NCBI RefSeq assembly: GCF_932276165.1
Contig: NC_063983.1
Location: 317,501-381,500 of the forward strand
Direction of reading: 5' to 3'
Length of the DNA: 64,000 nt
DNA from: Plutella xylostella
Taxonomy: Eukaryota > Arthropoda > Insecta > Lepidoptera > Plutellidae
The position numbers and the translations under genes were made by a program. The notes under the pieces were generated by a model. It ran no database searches. It saw only the letters and a program-made list of their open reading frames with translations, and was not told where the DNA came from. Each line of letters begins with the position of its first letter. Position 1 is the stretch's first letter. This document shows, in pieces, positions 23,401-35,775 of this stretch.

Positions 23401-24189
23401 GGCTGTACACAGAGCGACAGACGAGTAGAGTCAATATGCAGACGAATTTGTTCCGAATCGCGCGGGACGCGCCGAGTTAGGGAATAAACTTCAGCAAACG
23501 AGCGGCGTGTGGCGGGATTGCAGCATTTGCTTGTGATTGAGGAACGTCAAATAAATAGGTCATATCATTTGATGGCAACAAACAATTGAAATTCGGATTA
23601 AAAATAAAACGATTAACGTTGTATAGAAATTAAAAAGTTTCTCGACGGTTATCTCCAGTCCAAAAAATATATTTTCTTACTAATTATAGGTTCCTCTAAT
23701 ACCTAATTATTTTAGGCATTAGAGTAACCTATTGGTCTATTGGTCATTTAATAAAATATAATAGTGTAATCATGCTAACCAGACTACATAGCTTTTCTTA
23801 AAATGGTGATTTCAGCAAACGACATTTGAATCGCCCAGAACGTGCTAAGTACACGACGTTTTTTCTTTTTCAATGAGGAAGCGAAACAAAGAGTGTGATA
23901 TTCAGCAGCTCGTCGCATGTAATTTCAAATGAAATGTAAATTTGTCCCCCGGCCGCTGCAATTTGGACACCCGCATATGTAGAGTGGTGGACAGAGCAAG
24001 CGTGACTTTAGAAGTTCTTAATTCGTAAGTCGTACGTGTTGCATTTCAACTGCTGGCGATGCATTCAGGGTAGAATTGGTGTATACAGATGACCACTTAA
24101 TCTTCTGCTGCTTTCTATTCAATGGGATAATTTAGTTATTATTATTATTCCATGTGCGAATGACATAGCTTTTCAAGTTTATCTGTACA
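20463..24189. other. Unassigned intergenic DNA
   Basis: No exon is recognised. A MITE end fragment, 'ttcattgctcgtgagtgtag', is at 22266-22288. A T-rich block with 'tttatttatttatg' at 22401-22430 may be the antisense 3' end of a LINE, but there is no coding sequence to confirm it. Confidence 0.4.
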
Positions 24190-24387
24190 GTGCCACAAAC
24201 TTATCTGTTCCGGTGAGAGTTCACACAAATGTCGAATATTTCTTCATTCTTTAAGATTTTATGTTTGCTCGTATTGTTAATTCGCTCTTGCGGTGTTAAA
24301 TCTTTAACAATATATGATTCATTAATATCTAATGAGATTATGGATAAATTTAGTTCGCTCTCACCGGAACAGATAAGTTTGTCGCAC
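24190..24387. mobile_element. MITE of the GTGCCACAAAC family (copy 1, 198 bp)
   Basis: The arms are 'gtgccacaaacttatctgtt' with 'ccggtgagag' on the left and 'ctctcaccggaacagataag' with 'tttgtcgcac' on the right. The arms are well preserved but the centre is unrelated to the 30901-31043 copy. This fits a MITE family with a variable middle. Confidence 0.8.
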
Positions 24388-27300
24388 TATCGTTAGATTC
24401 ATTTGGCATCGAGTTCATGATTCATTCGCGTTCGACATATCATTTCTGTCTCCGTCTAGCCTGTAGATATGTTCTATTACTTTCCTGTTCACTCCTTGTC
24501 ACATGATATACGGCGTTCGGTGTGTGCGCTTCGACCAGTGTATCTGACTCACTGCGAACTGCGAGCCATAAATACTTGCTGAAATCTTACCTTCGGTTGG
24601 GCCATGAAAATGTAGGGATTTTCTGATTTAATTTTCAATTTAGGCGTGTCTGCAGATAAGATCAAAGTAAACGTACAATAACATGGATTCGTGTGTATTA
24701 CATAAAAAGGTCAAGGTCAAGAAAGCGTTACTAAGTATGATACATATTTTCTTTCGAATTTCATTTCATTTTAAAGTATTCAATCATTTCAAGTTCTCCT
24801 CTAGTGCCTACATTTCATTTTATACCGGAAAATTCTTTCTTATTCATTGTATTTCAACATTTATATAAAATGAAGCTTAATATTATATCCTACCAATCAG
24901 CCAATAGGAAAACCTATGCAATGTAAGCAACAGTTACAAAGGCTGTTTTAACAGCATCATACGGATTTCAAGACGCACGCGGGATTGCGCCTCATTTTCC
25001 CGAGACTCGCGTGCATATTCCACGCGTTACAGTGAATACTTGTATGAACCCGTGCGGGGCAGTCGCGCGTGCGTGATCAAAGACTGCGGCTGCAAAACCT
25101 CTGTGTACCTTTTATATACTTAATGTAGTCATAAGCAAATGTATCAATAAAAGCATTCAATATTGATATTTTTTGGTATTTGGGCACGCAATAGCTTAAT
25201 TTTAGCTACAGACTAACAGGTGAAGAAATCAGTTACTTATATTTCTTGGCATATTTAATATTAACATGTTACGAGTTTTCTTATTGCAGAAATAGGTTTG
25301 TAAAATCCGAATCAAGTAAAGGAAGTCTTTTTAAGAAATTCCTGAAGGTATCTCGCACATCGGCTCTGAAAGGATCCCTTTCATTTCAGGATTTCTTTTG
25401 AACTGAATGCTCCTACAGATGTGAACTGGAATCTATTTTCAAAGACGAAAGCCTTTTTAGTCACGTACAAAATATACCTATGTTTGTCATTGCTTCCAGT
25501 TATAGAACGCATACTATACCTCTATGTATGTATGTTTCTGACGCTGTGTTTCTGAAACTTTTGCCACTTACTGTACTTTTATGTTGCTACCGCTTAAACT
25601 TTTTCCAACAATGAAAGTAAAATTGTGAAAGGGATTTGTGTAAGAGCTACACTCCTACATAGGTATATAGTTTTGCTAATACTATAAGATAATAATAATA
25701 AACCTTAATATTTGCGGTCATATTTTTGTCATATATTTATATATATCGTTTTGACTTGGATCTAGGTGCCCATAGTGGTCATTAATATACAAAGTAGGTA
25801 GCTATGTTTCAGTCATGTATTTTGCTTTAAAACTGGTAATTCCAACTTAAGATATTCTTCAGTTATTCCATATTCTTTGATCACAAAAGAATTAAGCTCA
25901 GTAATTGAGCTCAAAACACAAAATGTGCAGTAAAACGCGTGTCAGTGCTCTCGCTACAAAGTGGGGCTGTATACAGGGTGCACTTTGTATATCGCTGCGA
26001 GTCTGCTTACATTTAACAATATACGATACGGCTTCACGCTGCCTGGACATGACCGGTAATAGGGACGAGGGTTGTTCTTTACTGTTTAGAAATACCTGCT
26101 GAAAAAAAAAAGTTGTTCCATTTTTTAAGGTGTTCTGTCTTGTCTATGATTTGGGATGACTCACCGGAGTGGAAAGATTAGCCAGACAGAATAGCGAGTC
26201 GCTGACTGCTCAAGGTGCGCCGGACGTAGGTTTACCTTACGGTACCTTAAATCTCCAAGTTACTTTATTTTACTCAAATGGTAACATTCCTTTATTATTC
26301 AAAAATAAACATCATACAACAACATAAAATGCATTTTATTAGTCACCTGCAAACGAGTGCATCTGTAAAAGATGACCGAACAGGACTGCCCCGGGGCGGC
26401 CGCGGCGGGTAGGCAGTGAACGAAACTCAATTAGTTAATGAAAATGTGATGTTTTGTGCAGCTTAAACCAAGAGAGCACTTTATACTCCCGAAAAGACGG
26501 ATTTTCCAGCTTTTTCACAGCACCCCAAATTTAAAACAGCCAGCACATTCCTCGTCCTGCTAATTTAAACTTTAATTTCTTTCAATTAAGTATCGCTTTT
26601 CCCTGTCGCCAAAGCATGTCTTAAGCCTAATTGCAACTTCGTTTAATCCGGCTCAACATTTTAATGCTGATGTAATTTTTTACAACTTTTATATGAAAAT
26701 TACGCTGAGTTTCAAGCAGCCTATGTAAACGTTTATTTAATACTTGAGCGTTTTAGAGTTACGCATAGCTACAGCTAGATTTGTCATTATAAATTTTAAT
26801 TAAGTAGGTACTTAATTGAAATTTTAACATTACATAGTCTAATCCCTCAACTCTGTATTTTTAGAAATAAACATAAGTACCTACTAAGTAATAAAATTAT
26901 CAAAATTCAGTATATTAAATCCAACCAAACAAAACCAAAAATGGAGCAAACCCAAACAAGATGTTGTTGACTCCTCGAAGTCGTTTTAACCGACAAAGTT
27001 AAAGCCGGCATTAAGCTGCAAGTTAAAGTTAAGTAACACGATGTGCATACTGGTGTCTCCGCGGAATGCGTTCACTCGACAACTTGGATGTTACTTGAAC
27101 TAAGCCGCATCCACTGCGAGGCAGTCGCGTGGAATAGTTCGAGAATGGCTGGGATTTATCGCCGCGTTGTCGCTGTGTTTCGCGTTTTGGTTTAATGTAT
27201 TAGAATTGTTAAGATGTTGGGATTCTTGTTCTTATCCTGTCAGCGATTTGGTCGTGTGGTTGTAATTGCTGACCAGGAGTAGGCCACTGGCTTTAACTGA

Positions 27301-27552
27301 GCAATTCTCACCCAATCCCTCCTTCTAAAGCGAATCAAAATAGCTAAAAACTTCAGAAATAATCGTCTTACGTTTCAGTTAGGCAATTCTCTTTGAAAAC
27401 GGAAAAGAATCCTATTTCTCTGTTTGACCAATCAGAGCTCGGTATCGTATTACGATTGGCGAATCAGAGCTCGTCAATAGGATTACCGTTTTCGGTCTTT
27501 CCAGAAAATTGTTGATTTGACAAAATTCCTAAATTGAATTTTTATCTATTCT
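24388..27552. other. Unassigned intergenic DNA with GC-richer islands
   Basis: No exon is recognised. Islands of higher GC without repeat character lie at 24955-25095, 26375-26430 and 27000-27190. A pair of near-identical 'aatcagagctcg' words occurs at 27432 and 27464. Confidence 0.4.
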
Positions 27553-27817
27553 GACGACCGAATGGCGTAGTGGTTAGTGACCCTGACTACTGAGCCGATG
27601 GTCCCGGGTTCGATTCCCGGCTGGGGCAGATATTTGTTTAAACACAGATATTTGTTCTCGGGTCTTGGATGTGCCCGTAAAATGGCAATAGGCCTTTTAC
27701 ATTGGGACTAACATAACACTCTGGCGAAAAGTGGGTGCAGCAATGCACCTCTGCCTACCCCGCAAGGGAGTACATTAGTACAAGGCGTGAGTGCGTGTTT
27801 TTTTTTTTTTTTTTTTA
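27553..27817 (+). mobile_element. tRNA-derived SINE (SINE2), full-length-looking copy
   Basis: The head carries an A box, 'tggcgtagtggttag', and a B box, 'ggttcgattcc'. The body contains 'gtgggtgcagcaatgcacct' and 'taccccgcaagggagtacat', and ends in a T19 run. Reverse-oriented body fragments lie at 27985-28060 and 44860-44925. A decayed head with 'ctaccgaatggtgtagtgtt' is at 45998. No intact anticodon arm is obvious, so this is a retroposon rather than a tRNA gene. Confidence 0.8.
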
Positions 27818-27984
27818 TCTATTCTGCTTATCGGTCTGTTAAGGTAATTTACTTCTATTAAATAGAAGGGTAAATATAATAAAAATAAAAGGTAATAAAA
27901 CAGTTTTATGTTGGTCAGCTTAAAACAATAAAATAAGTTTTTTAATATCTTAACATACACACATACATACATATACATTATATG

Positions 27985-28060
27985 CTCACGACTGTAATCC
28001 CCGAAAGGGTAAACAAAAGTGACTCGCAACCACTTTTCGCTGTACATTTGTACTTACCGG
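27985..28060 (-). repeat. SINE2 body fragment, reverse orientation
   Basis: It contains 'gctcacgactgtaatccccg' followed by 'aaagggtaaac' and 'ccacttttcgc'. Read on the minus strand this corresponds to the 3' part of the SINE at 27553-27817. Confidence 0.6.
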
Positions 28061-30900
28061 ATAGGTCGCGAGGCGTATCGCCATTTTCGAATGAGTACAA
28101 TGCACTTAGCAATATCTTAACATGTACAGTATCATTATCTCTATCTACTATTGGATGTTCAAACGTAGTAATTTTAACACCCTGTATGTGTTGCGTTCAG
28201 AACTATCCTCGGCAGGTGCAGCCATTACTCCGGTAACGAGAGGCGAGTTTGACAACGCATTCGTCGGGGCTCCCGAACCGAGAATTAGATGACGAAGCGC
28301 GCATCATAGCGAAGGGATGGGATGGGAAACAAATCGATGACTTTAGGTTACAATAAAAAAAATAGGTTAACAGTACGTTAGGTACTAAAATATTGTGGCC
28401 ACACCCCTCGTTGTTTGATTATTCTATTCTCTGTGGGGGTGTAGTACCTGCACCTCTCCCACTCCACTCGAACCCTGGTGCATGTTATATTCCTACAATG
28501 ACATATTGTTAAGGAAAACAAGTGTTTTTTTTGTAATATGTACGTGATAGTGAAGCTGGGTGTAAAAAAAAGTTGTATAGTGAAATGTGAAAATGCAATC
28601 AAAATAAATTACATCAATTACTTCTACGATGACTTCAACTCCAAACGACAACCATATTTAAAATAAAATTGAATTAAAATTTAAACAGTACATTTTGTTC
28701 TAGCTGACAGATGTTTGACGGGGACTAGTTAAATACGTTTATTATTTGCTGAAAGTCCACGTTAAGCTATTAAACTCACTACGAACATATCGATACAAAA
28801 GTCCTCCCTCCCACCACTAGAGCAACATATCAGAACACAAGTCAGCAATTTTGTGCTCGTCTCGTAATTTATTCCATAACTCGACCGCCGCCGGGCCGCG
28901 CTGCAAACACACAGCCGTCGGAGTAGGGACCCTACACACATTCACTATAACTTGTCACACGTCTAGAAACAACTACTAGAGCAATATCACTATTACTCCA
29001 TTACAATAGAGGTTATTTTAGCTCAGCTAGATGTTGGTTCAGTGTAGTGTGAGGCCGTATCACTCGACAGATACAAGTGTGTGGATAATCTCATTTGCGT
29101 TCGTAGTTGGATTGCTTCTAGTTGAATATAACTGCAGCAATTCAGGTAGCAAGCGTTTTACGAGCTGTTTGATGACCACGTTTGTGCACTTTGTTTGTCT
29201 TGTATTGCAGCTCTTGTGGCATTTCGCACTTTAGTTTATACCTCTACTTAAATAAAGGAAGTAAAATGGCAATTATATGGTAGATAGCTGCTTTAGAGTG
29301 TTCCAAACGTAAACACAATAAATCCAAAAGCCCACCCCTTCCATAATTTATTTAGGAGAGAAAAAAGCGACAAATAAATAGATTAAAATATTAACATAAG
29401 CGGGGTTATGCTAAACCGCGCGGTTGCATTGTGCCCCCCTCCCCGCCGCCCGCCCGCCCCCGCGCGCCCCCGCTCGCTTATAGACACTCGGCATTGAATG
29501 CATTTTCATAAATTAGAGTAACCGCTCCTAAGTAACTTCTAATGTTAGGTTTATGCTAAATATTTAAATTCCTTCGCACGGGTGAGAAATCGGTGAAATC
29601 TGGAGAGATTTTCGACTGAAAGATTTTACTCTCAAACCTCAAGAATAAACGAAGAAAAATAATTTAGTGAATTATTTTCACCTTCATATGCCCCACCCAA
29701 CAAAAAAAATATACTAACCACTACAGCACTGTGGCATTTGTGATAAGTAATCGCTGAAAATTTTAAGAAGGGTAAAATAAACCTAAAATGGTTCGTTCAA
29801 AAAACAAACGAATTAAATATTTACCCGCAATTAATTGCAACACCCCTCGCCAATTGTAACGAGACCGCGGCCACATAAATAACTTCTTTTATTAAAATAT
29901 TCTGCATCCTCCGCCTACACACGCTTTGCAGGAAAATAGGCTCATTTCAAAACAACACCGATGTTTTTTCCTGTAATCGTCTGGACATAGGCTTCTTCCA
30001 AGGAGGGTCTCAATTCTTCGGCCGAACCGCATCCGGTTACCTATTTATTATTATTAGTGGGACACTAATAGGCTATAAACCTATCCAGGTGATGCCCTAG
30101 CCTAGAGCAAATTATTACGCCTTAGAAGGCTACACCTCATATACTCTTGCGGTGTTTTATTTACTTTTACATTATGTTAATTATAAGGCACGTTCTAAAT
30201 TATTATTAAAATATTTGGCCATTGGCCTTATGCCATTTGTGTATAAATTTTTCACGTGAATGATAAATAAACGTCACTCCCACCGACTAACGTTTAGCCG
30301 CCGCGCTCTGAAACCAGCCTGCATCTCGCTGCTCGCTACCCTCAATATTTACGGGCCGGACCTCGAACCTGGGTCCACACGCGGCCCTACGTGACGTGAT
30401 AATGTCCTTTAATAATGCAAGGCTGGGGACCTTTTGTGATATATTGTCACATCTTTTTTTCGAAAACTGAAATTGGGGTGGTATACGTTTGCATTGTGTT
30501 TGCCAGACTGAGACTGGCTAATACATTCACCACGGTAACAAACCATGGTATAGCTCAAGTAGTTGTCACCGACATGGTAAAAAGAAGTGTGTATCTGTGT
30601 GTCTTTACCTAATAAGCTCTGAAACTATTCACTAAAAAAGATCTAAACCCATCTACTAAAAAACTATAATAAACTTTATTTCCTCCATAAAAGCAGGTTT
30701 TCTCCAAATGTACAATCGAAATATAGAGTGAATTTACTTCAAATATGGTCCCGTAATACATTGAACACGTAAATTGAACTGTTCCTTACAAAAGTGACTA
30801 AATAATTGAGTGTATTCCGGCGCGTATTGCCGAAATAAAGTGACAAGACAGACGCCGCGGAGCAAGTGTTGTAGAGAAGTGAAATACATTTATATTTATA
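28061..30900. other. Unassigned DNA with SINE scraps and a GC-rich block
   Basis: A SINE1 3' fragment is at 28422-28500 (minus), sharing 'attctctgtgggggtgta' and 'gtacctgcacct'. A strongly GC-rich block sits at 29430-29480 and another moderate one at 28870-28935. A fragment of the 'ctggacataggc' repeat family is near 29980-30010. No exon is recognised. Confidence 0.45.
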
Positions 30901-31043
30901 GTGCCACAAACTTATCTGTTCCGGTGAGAGCGAACTAAATTGGTCCATACCTCATTACTTACTGTACTAATGAATTTCATATTGACATAGATTATATGGA
31001 CCAATTTAGTTCGCTCTCACCGGAACAGATAAGTTTGTGGCAC
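30901..31043. mobile_element. MITE of the GTGCCACAAAC family (copy 2, 143 bp)
   Basis: Arms of about 52 bp pair almost perfectly. The left starts 'gtgccacaaacttatctgtt' and the right ends 'agataagtttgtggcac'. Both sides are flanked by TATA, consistent with a TA target duplication. The high identity of the arms suggests a younger copy than 24190-24387. Confidence 0.85.
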
Positions 31044-31134
31044 TATATTTTCGTATTTTATTTTAAAAATAAAATTTATTAGTCTCTGTCCATTATACAT
31101 ATTATTGGTTTTTTGACATACGAAATCCCATATA

Positions 31135-31952
31135 GGGTAACGTAACGTACCTAGGGACATTTTCGACTACCCCAACTTTGAATGAAGCCATCGCAGCGTA
31201 CGACTATGATATTAATGTGAAATTTTCTTTATTCGGTAGGATATATAGTCTATTATCACTAGTATTTGTGCTTAAGCTTTAGTGTGGCCAGATTTTATTA
31301 AATTAAGATAAAAGTAAAAATGCTTGTTTTGACCCAAGGTACGTTACACGTTTGTACCTTGGGACACTGTTTCCTATAGCTTTGTACTATGGAAAATGCA
31401 AACTTCTAAATAACGCCTTATATCTCTGTTCTTATTTATTTACTGCATCTCTCTTCTGTCTAGTTTCACTCTGGCACTAATAAGAACAGAGATATAAGGC
31501 GTTATTTAGATGTTTGCATTTTCCATAGTACAAAGCCATAGGAAACAGTGTCCCAAGGTACAAATTTAATCGTGTCCCAAGGTACAAAAAAGCAATATTT
31601 AACCAAAATTTAAATATCTTTATTTTTGATTAATAGGAATCTTTCAGATAATTGCCATGTCATAAAATTAAATAACTGAAAAGTTATACGTGACATCCAT
31701 GTCTTTATTTTGAGCATGCCTCAATGAGATAAAGCAACACAAAAAACTATACAAAAGCTACTTTTGACTCCAAAAAACTTCATACTGTCTTCACCACACA
31801 CTAGATGCTGGTATGATCACGAGACTCACTAGTTTTGCCAAGCGAGTAAAATACTATGCCTAGGGTAGAATTTTAATGTGTTTATTTAGCCAGTTTTTAA
31901 AATACAATCAATGTCCCTAGGTACAAGCGTCCCAAGGTACGTTACGTTACCC
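31135..31952. mobile_element. 818-bp nested-palindrome element, TA-flanked
   Basis: The outer arms are 'gggtaacgtaacgtacc' and its exact complement 'ggtacgttacgttaccc', each flanked by TA (31133-31134 and 31953-31954). Inside, a second inverted repeat pairs 31351-31435 with 31480-31564, about 85 bp per arm around a 44-bp loop. The word 'cccaaggtac' and its complement recur at several internal places. No transposase is visible. The TA flanks suggest Tc1/mariner-type mobilisation, but the family is not recognised. Confidence 0.75.
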
Positions 31953-31954
31953 TA

Positions 31955-34900
31955 CATATTTGACGACTGCAAAGGAAAACCAACTTTTCTTACCAGACAT
32001 AAGTAAACGGCAAATATACAATAGCATAGTGGAAGCTCTATAGACAATTAGACACCCTTAAGTAGGGAAAAAAACAATCGATTGAAAATGTGGAATGATA
32101 AAAGTGGCCTTGACGTGATTCACAGTTTTCTAATACATGATTAATTTTAACTTGTGTTAGCCTCCCGATTACCATCAGCAAAAATAATGTGCTTAAGTAG
32201 GTATTTTCTATATTTTAACTACAACATTTATTTATCGTTAACTTTACCTCTGTTTTCACTGTTCTAATGTGGAACCAATTTCAATACGCAAAGATGTAAT
32301 TTGAATTGCGAAACGTGGGAATCTTTAAAAATAGCTACGATTCGGTTAAACAAAACGTGAAGGTGGTGGTGCGTGAAAAAAAGTTATATTTAAATGTAGT
32401 ACCTTGGATTCTATATAGGTACTTTGGTGGAATCTCACCACACGCTCAACTTAGTCGCGTTAGTACAAAATGTATTTACTTTAAGTGTTTGGTAAAAGTC
32501 CCCGTTACCTATCCATTTCAATTTTATAGTCAATCAATAGTATTTAAATATGCAAAAATATGATATAGATAATGATGAACTGGCATTCCTCATAATAATC
32601 AACAGTTAATACATTTCGTAGTATATCCAGTCAGCTACTAGCCGGAGCATGAAGACGCTCCCTTGTTCTGAGCTTCAGCGAGTTATTATGAACCGTTGCT
32701 TTTTGTTACTTATTGTCTGTTAATCAGAAGGTTTATACAAAACAAGTAGACAACTACGATTTATTTCGGGAAAGAAACAGATGCAAAGTCTCTCACCAAC
32801 AAAATAGATCAGATTTTAAACAACTATGTACGGATATATAACAGCTTCATCATCTCCCAATATGTAATCATCGGCTATCACAAACATACCTTTACATTTA
32901 CCTTCAACCACCATGAAATTTCTCACCAGAAGGGAAAAGTGTTTACTTTTCCCTTCTGGTGAGAAACTAAGCACAATCACCCGGCTATTCAACCCACAGA
33001 CACCGGAGAAATCCAATAAAAAACAAGAAAAAAAATGGGTAAAGAAGCAAAACAGTCGAGCCGATTGCCGGCGCTCCATCCCTCAAGTGAAAACCCTAAA
33101 AATCGTCAATTGTATTCTCTAAGCGAATGCAAATCCGCCTCGGACCGCCGCCATTTGCATCAGAATCTGGTTGGAGGTGGAACTTGGGCAGTGCCGTGTG
33201 TTCTCCATCATACATAAAATAAATGAAATGCCCTCAGAGTACCTAATGTATCTAAAAACAAAAAAAACGATATAATTAATTCCGTTGGCCTAAAAACTAT
33301 TTGGGGGTCTGGCATGATAGCTGAAGACCCCCCAATCCACCATTTCAATTTGGCAAACGATGCACCAAACATCCTGTATACTTGCACTTCAGATGATTTT
33401 AATCACCAATCGAGCATGACTATTACACAATAATAATATACTTGATGACCTTCTCGTCGTATCCTCGGGCAGCGACCCTGTCTTTCTTCTCGCAATTACT
33501 CTGATGTGGCTGGAGAATCCGGACTTGTATTTAAACACCCGGTCACATAACATTGGGTGCAGAATAGTTGATGATATAATTGGTGTTTGAAGAGGCCCCA
33601 CTATCTAGTAGTTTTGCTGCTCCAATACTTTTTAGTGATGGCCGCCGCCACCGCCGCCGCCTGACCCACCGCTGCGTTCACTGAAGGCGCTCTGTTTACG
33701 GACGAAGGGGTTTAAATACTGAACACCGCACCACTCTTTATTATTGGAACTTGAGTTTCAGTCCCGGTCGGCTTGAATTTTCCATTCGTGAACAGATCTG
33801 AAAACTACGCTCGGTTTGATGAAAAATTGCATATTTTTTATATTTAAAGCCATTACTTTAGTTTTTTTTATGCCTGTATTTTTTAAGAGGTTCTTGAATC
33901 GGTTAGTAGGTAGGTATGAAAAATATCAATTTTATTAAATTATAGTTTAAAAAATTAAAACGGTATTGTGATAATCTGAAATTTTAACTTAATGCAACCT
34001 CATCCATGAATATTTCAATTCAATAAATAAATAGGAAGGTACCGAAACCAGTAGCGCTATAGATAATATATGAATGTGTTTATCTATCTAGAAGGTTCCA
34101 TTCGAGTGCTCGTGCTTTCAAAAACCCCATTTATTATGTCTGCGCTATTCAGATGCAAAAATGAGCAGTCGGCTTAAAATTCTGATGTGGGGGTTGTTAT
34201 TTCTGAATTCGCCTCGAAAATGGAAAATGTAGACAGTCAGTATTAAATGAATCTACCTAAGGGATAAGAGAAAAATACGCATGGTGAGTAAAACATAGCA
34301 ACATAAGCAGGTAAATAATGTTACTTACCAATAATGGTGATTTACAATGAGATTAGATACAAATATTATAGAATATAAGTACCTATCACTTTTTTATTGA
34401 ACTCCTAACTTTTTTATCCAAGTTTAAGTTATAAATCAGGTGTGGACTGCAATTTCATTACGATTTTCAATTCGTTTCCAATCTCGAGATTTTCCGCAAG
34501 TGATTTTAAGAGTCTTATTAAAATTCACTTCGGACGCTGAGCTACGGCGCCGAAACTTTTATCTCCCGAACTATTCCACCGAGTTCAGCCATTCAATCGT
34601 ACATTTTTACAAACGATTTTAATCTAACTAGAGAACGCTTCCACCTACAGCTCGAGAGGAGTGACTCTTACCTTTCTTCCTAGAATAACCACTCGGAAAT
34701 GCACTTGAACTGAAAACATACCTAACAAGATGGCATACAGTATAATTTCCAATGTCGTTACTGCAGCGTTAAAATTGTCTACCGAGTTTGCTGTAAAACT
34801 TGTGCGGATCATACAGACTTATCTTATCGCGATGCCTTAAGGTTCATACTCGAATGCCGTTACATCACATTTATTCATGCTGCTACGTTTTCTTAGGATA

Positions 34901-35577
34901 TTGTCGAAGTTCAAAGACTTGAGTGATAGAGCGCTGCACACTGTTCCATATAACTGAAGAGATGTTTGTTTAATTTAAACACTGAAGTAATGTTATTGAA
35001 TGAAGTGCTCCCGTTGAAGAAGAGAAAAATATTTTATCCGGAAATTTTATATAATTATAGAACAATAAAGAAGGAATGATATTTTCTGTAAATAAAGAAA
35101 ATTTAGGTAGGTACCTACTTATTATTATTTTTTATTCGTATATGATTGCCAAAACAGCTACAAATATTAGTGCCACCTGTAATTAGTATTCTAATAATAT
35201 ACAAATTCCTAGCCATGAGGTATTTCCTAGTTCCAATAAGTATGGTCAAAATAGTAGAATAAACTCCAAACTTTTAGCAACAGCGTCGGTGAACGTGTAA
35301 ACCACGCGCTCAGGAGAACGAAGTTTGATTCCAGGAATAAAAAGGTAAAAAGAATAGTTTACAGGAAACTAAGGGGAAAGTGAGCGCGAAAATTTAAATG
35401 AAAAAGTTTTTAGATGATAAGAACGAGGAAGAGGGTGGGAAAAGTGGAATTGTGATTGTTTTTTCTTGAAGTTTCCCTTGTTTTATATTCTACACGTAGG
35501 TACAGAACTCGATTTCTTCAGTGACCAACCTAATTATAGTCATGTGGTCAAAATATTTCGCCCTTTTATTATTTACT
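31955..35577. other. Unassigned intergenic DNA
   Basis: It holds a perfect hairpin at 32918-32967 and a CCG-rich patch at 33636-33662. No exon or full repeat is recognised. Confidence 0.4.
32918..32967. repeat. Perfect 22-bp hairpin with 4-nt loop
   Basis: 'tttctcaccagaagggaaaa' plus 'gt' at 32919-32940 is exactly complementary to 32945-32966, with loop 'gttt'. It is not associated with a recognised MITE. Confidence 0.85.
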
Positions 35578-35775
35578 AGATGTTCCCGCGAGTTTCACTT
35601 CTTCTTAAAAAGTTTTTCCGTGGGAATTCCGGGATAAAAAGTAGCCTATGTTCTTTCTCATGGTCTAGATCAAATGTATACCAAATTTCATTCAAATCCG
35701 TTGAGTAGTTTTGGCGTGAAAGAGTAACAGACAGACAGACAGACACAGTTACTTTCACATTTATAATATGAGTTA
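35578..35775 (+). repeat. Dispersed 'actagctgt' repeat (copy 3)
   Basis: It runs from 'actagatgttcccgcgagtt' through 'ccgtgggaattccgggataa' and 'ccaaatttcattcaaatccg' to 'cacatttataatatgagtta', with a short 'cagacaga' expansion. Confidence 0.75.

Noticed and set aside
27432..27510. Inverted-repeat MITE around 'aatcagagctcg'
   Set aside because: The repeated words are direct, short and imperfect, with no terminal repeats or target duplication.
27553..27630. Intact tRNA gene on the plus strand
   Set aside because: It has the same SINE layout, no clean cloverleaf, and a T-run tail after a long unrelated body.
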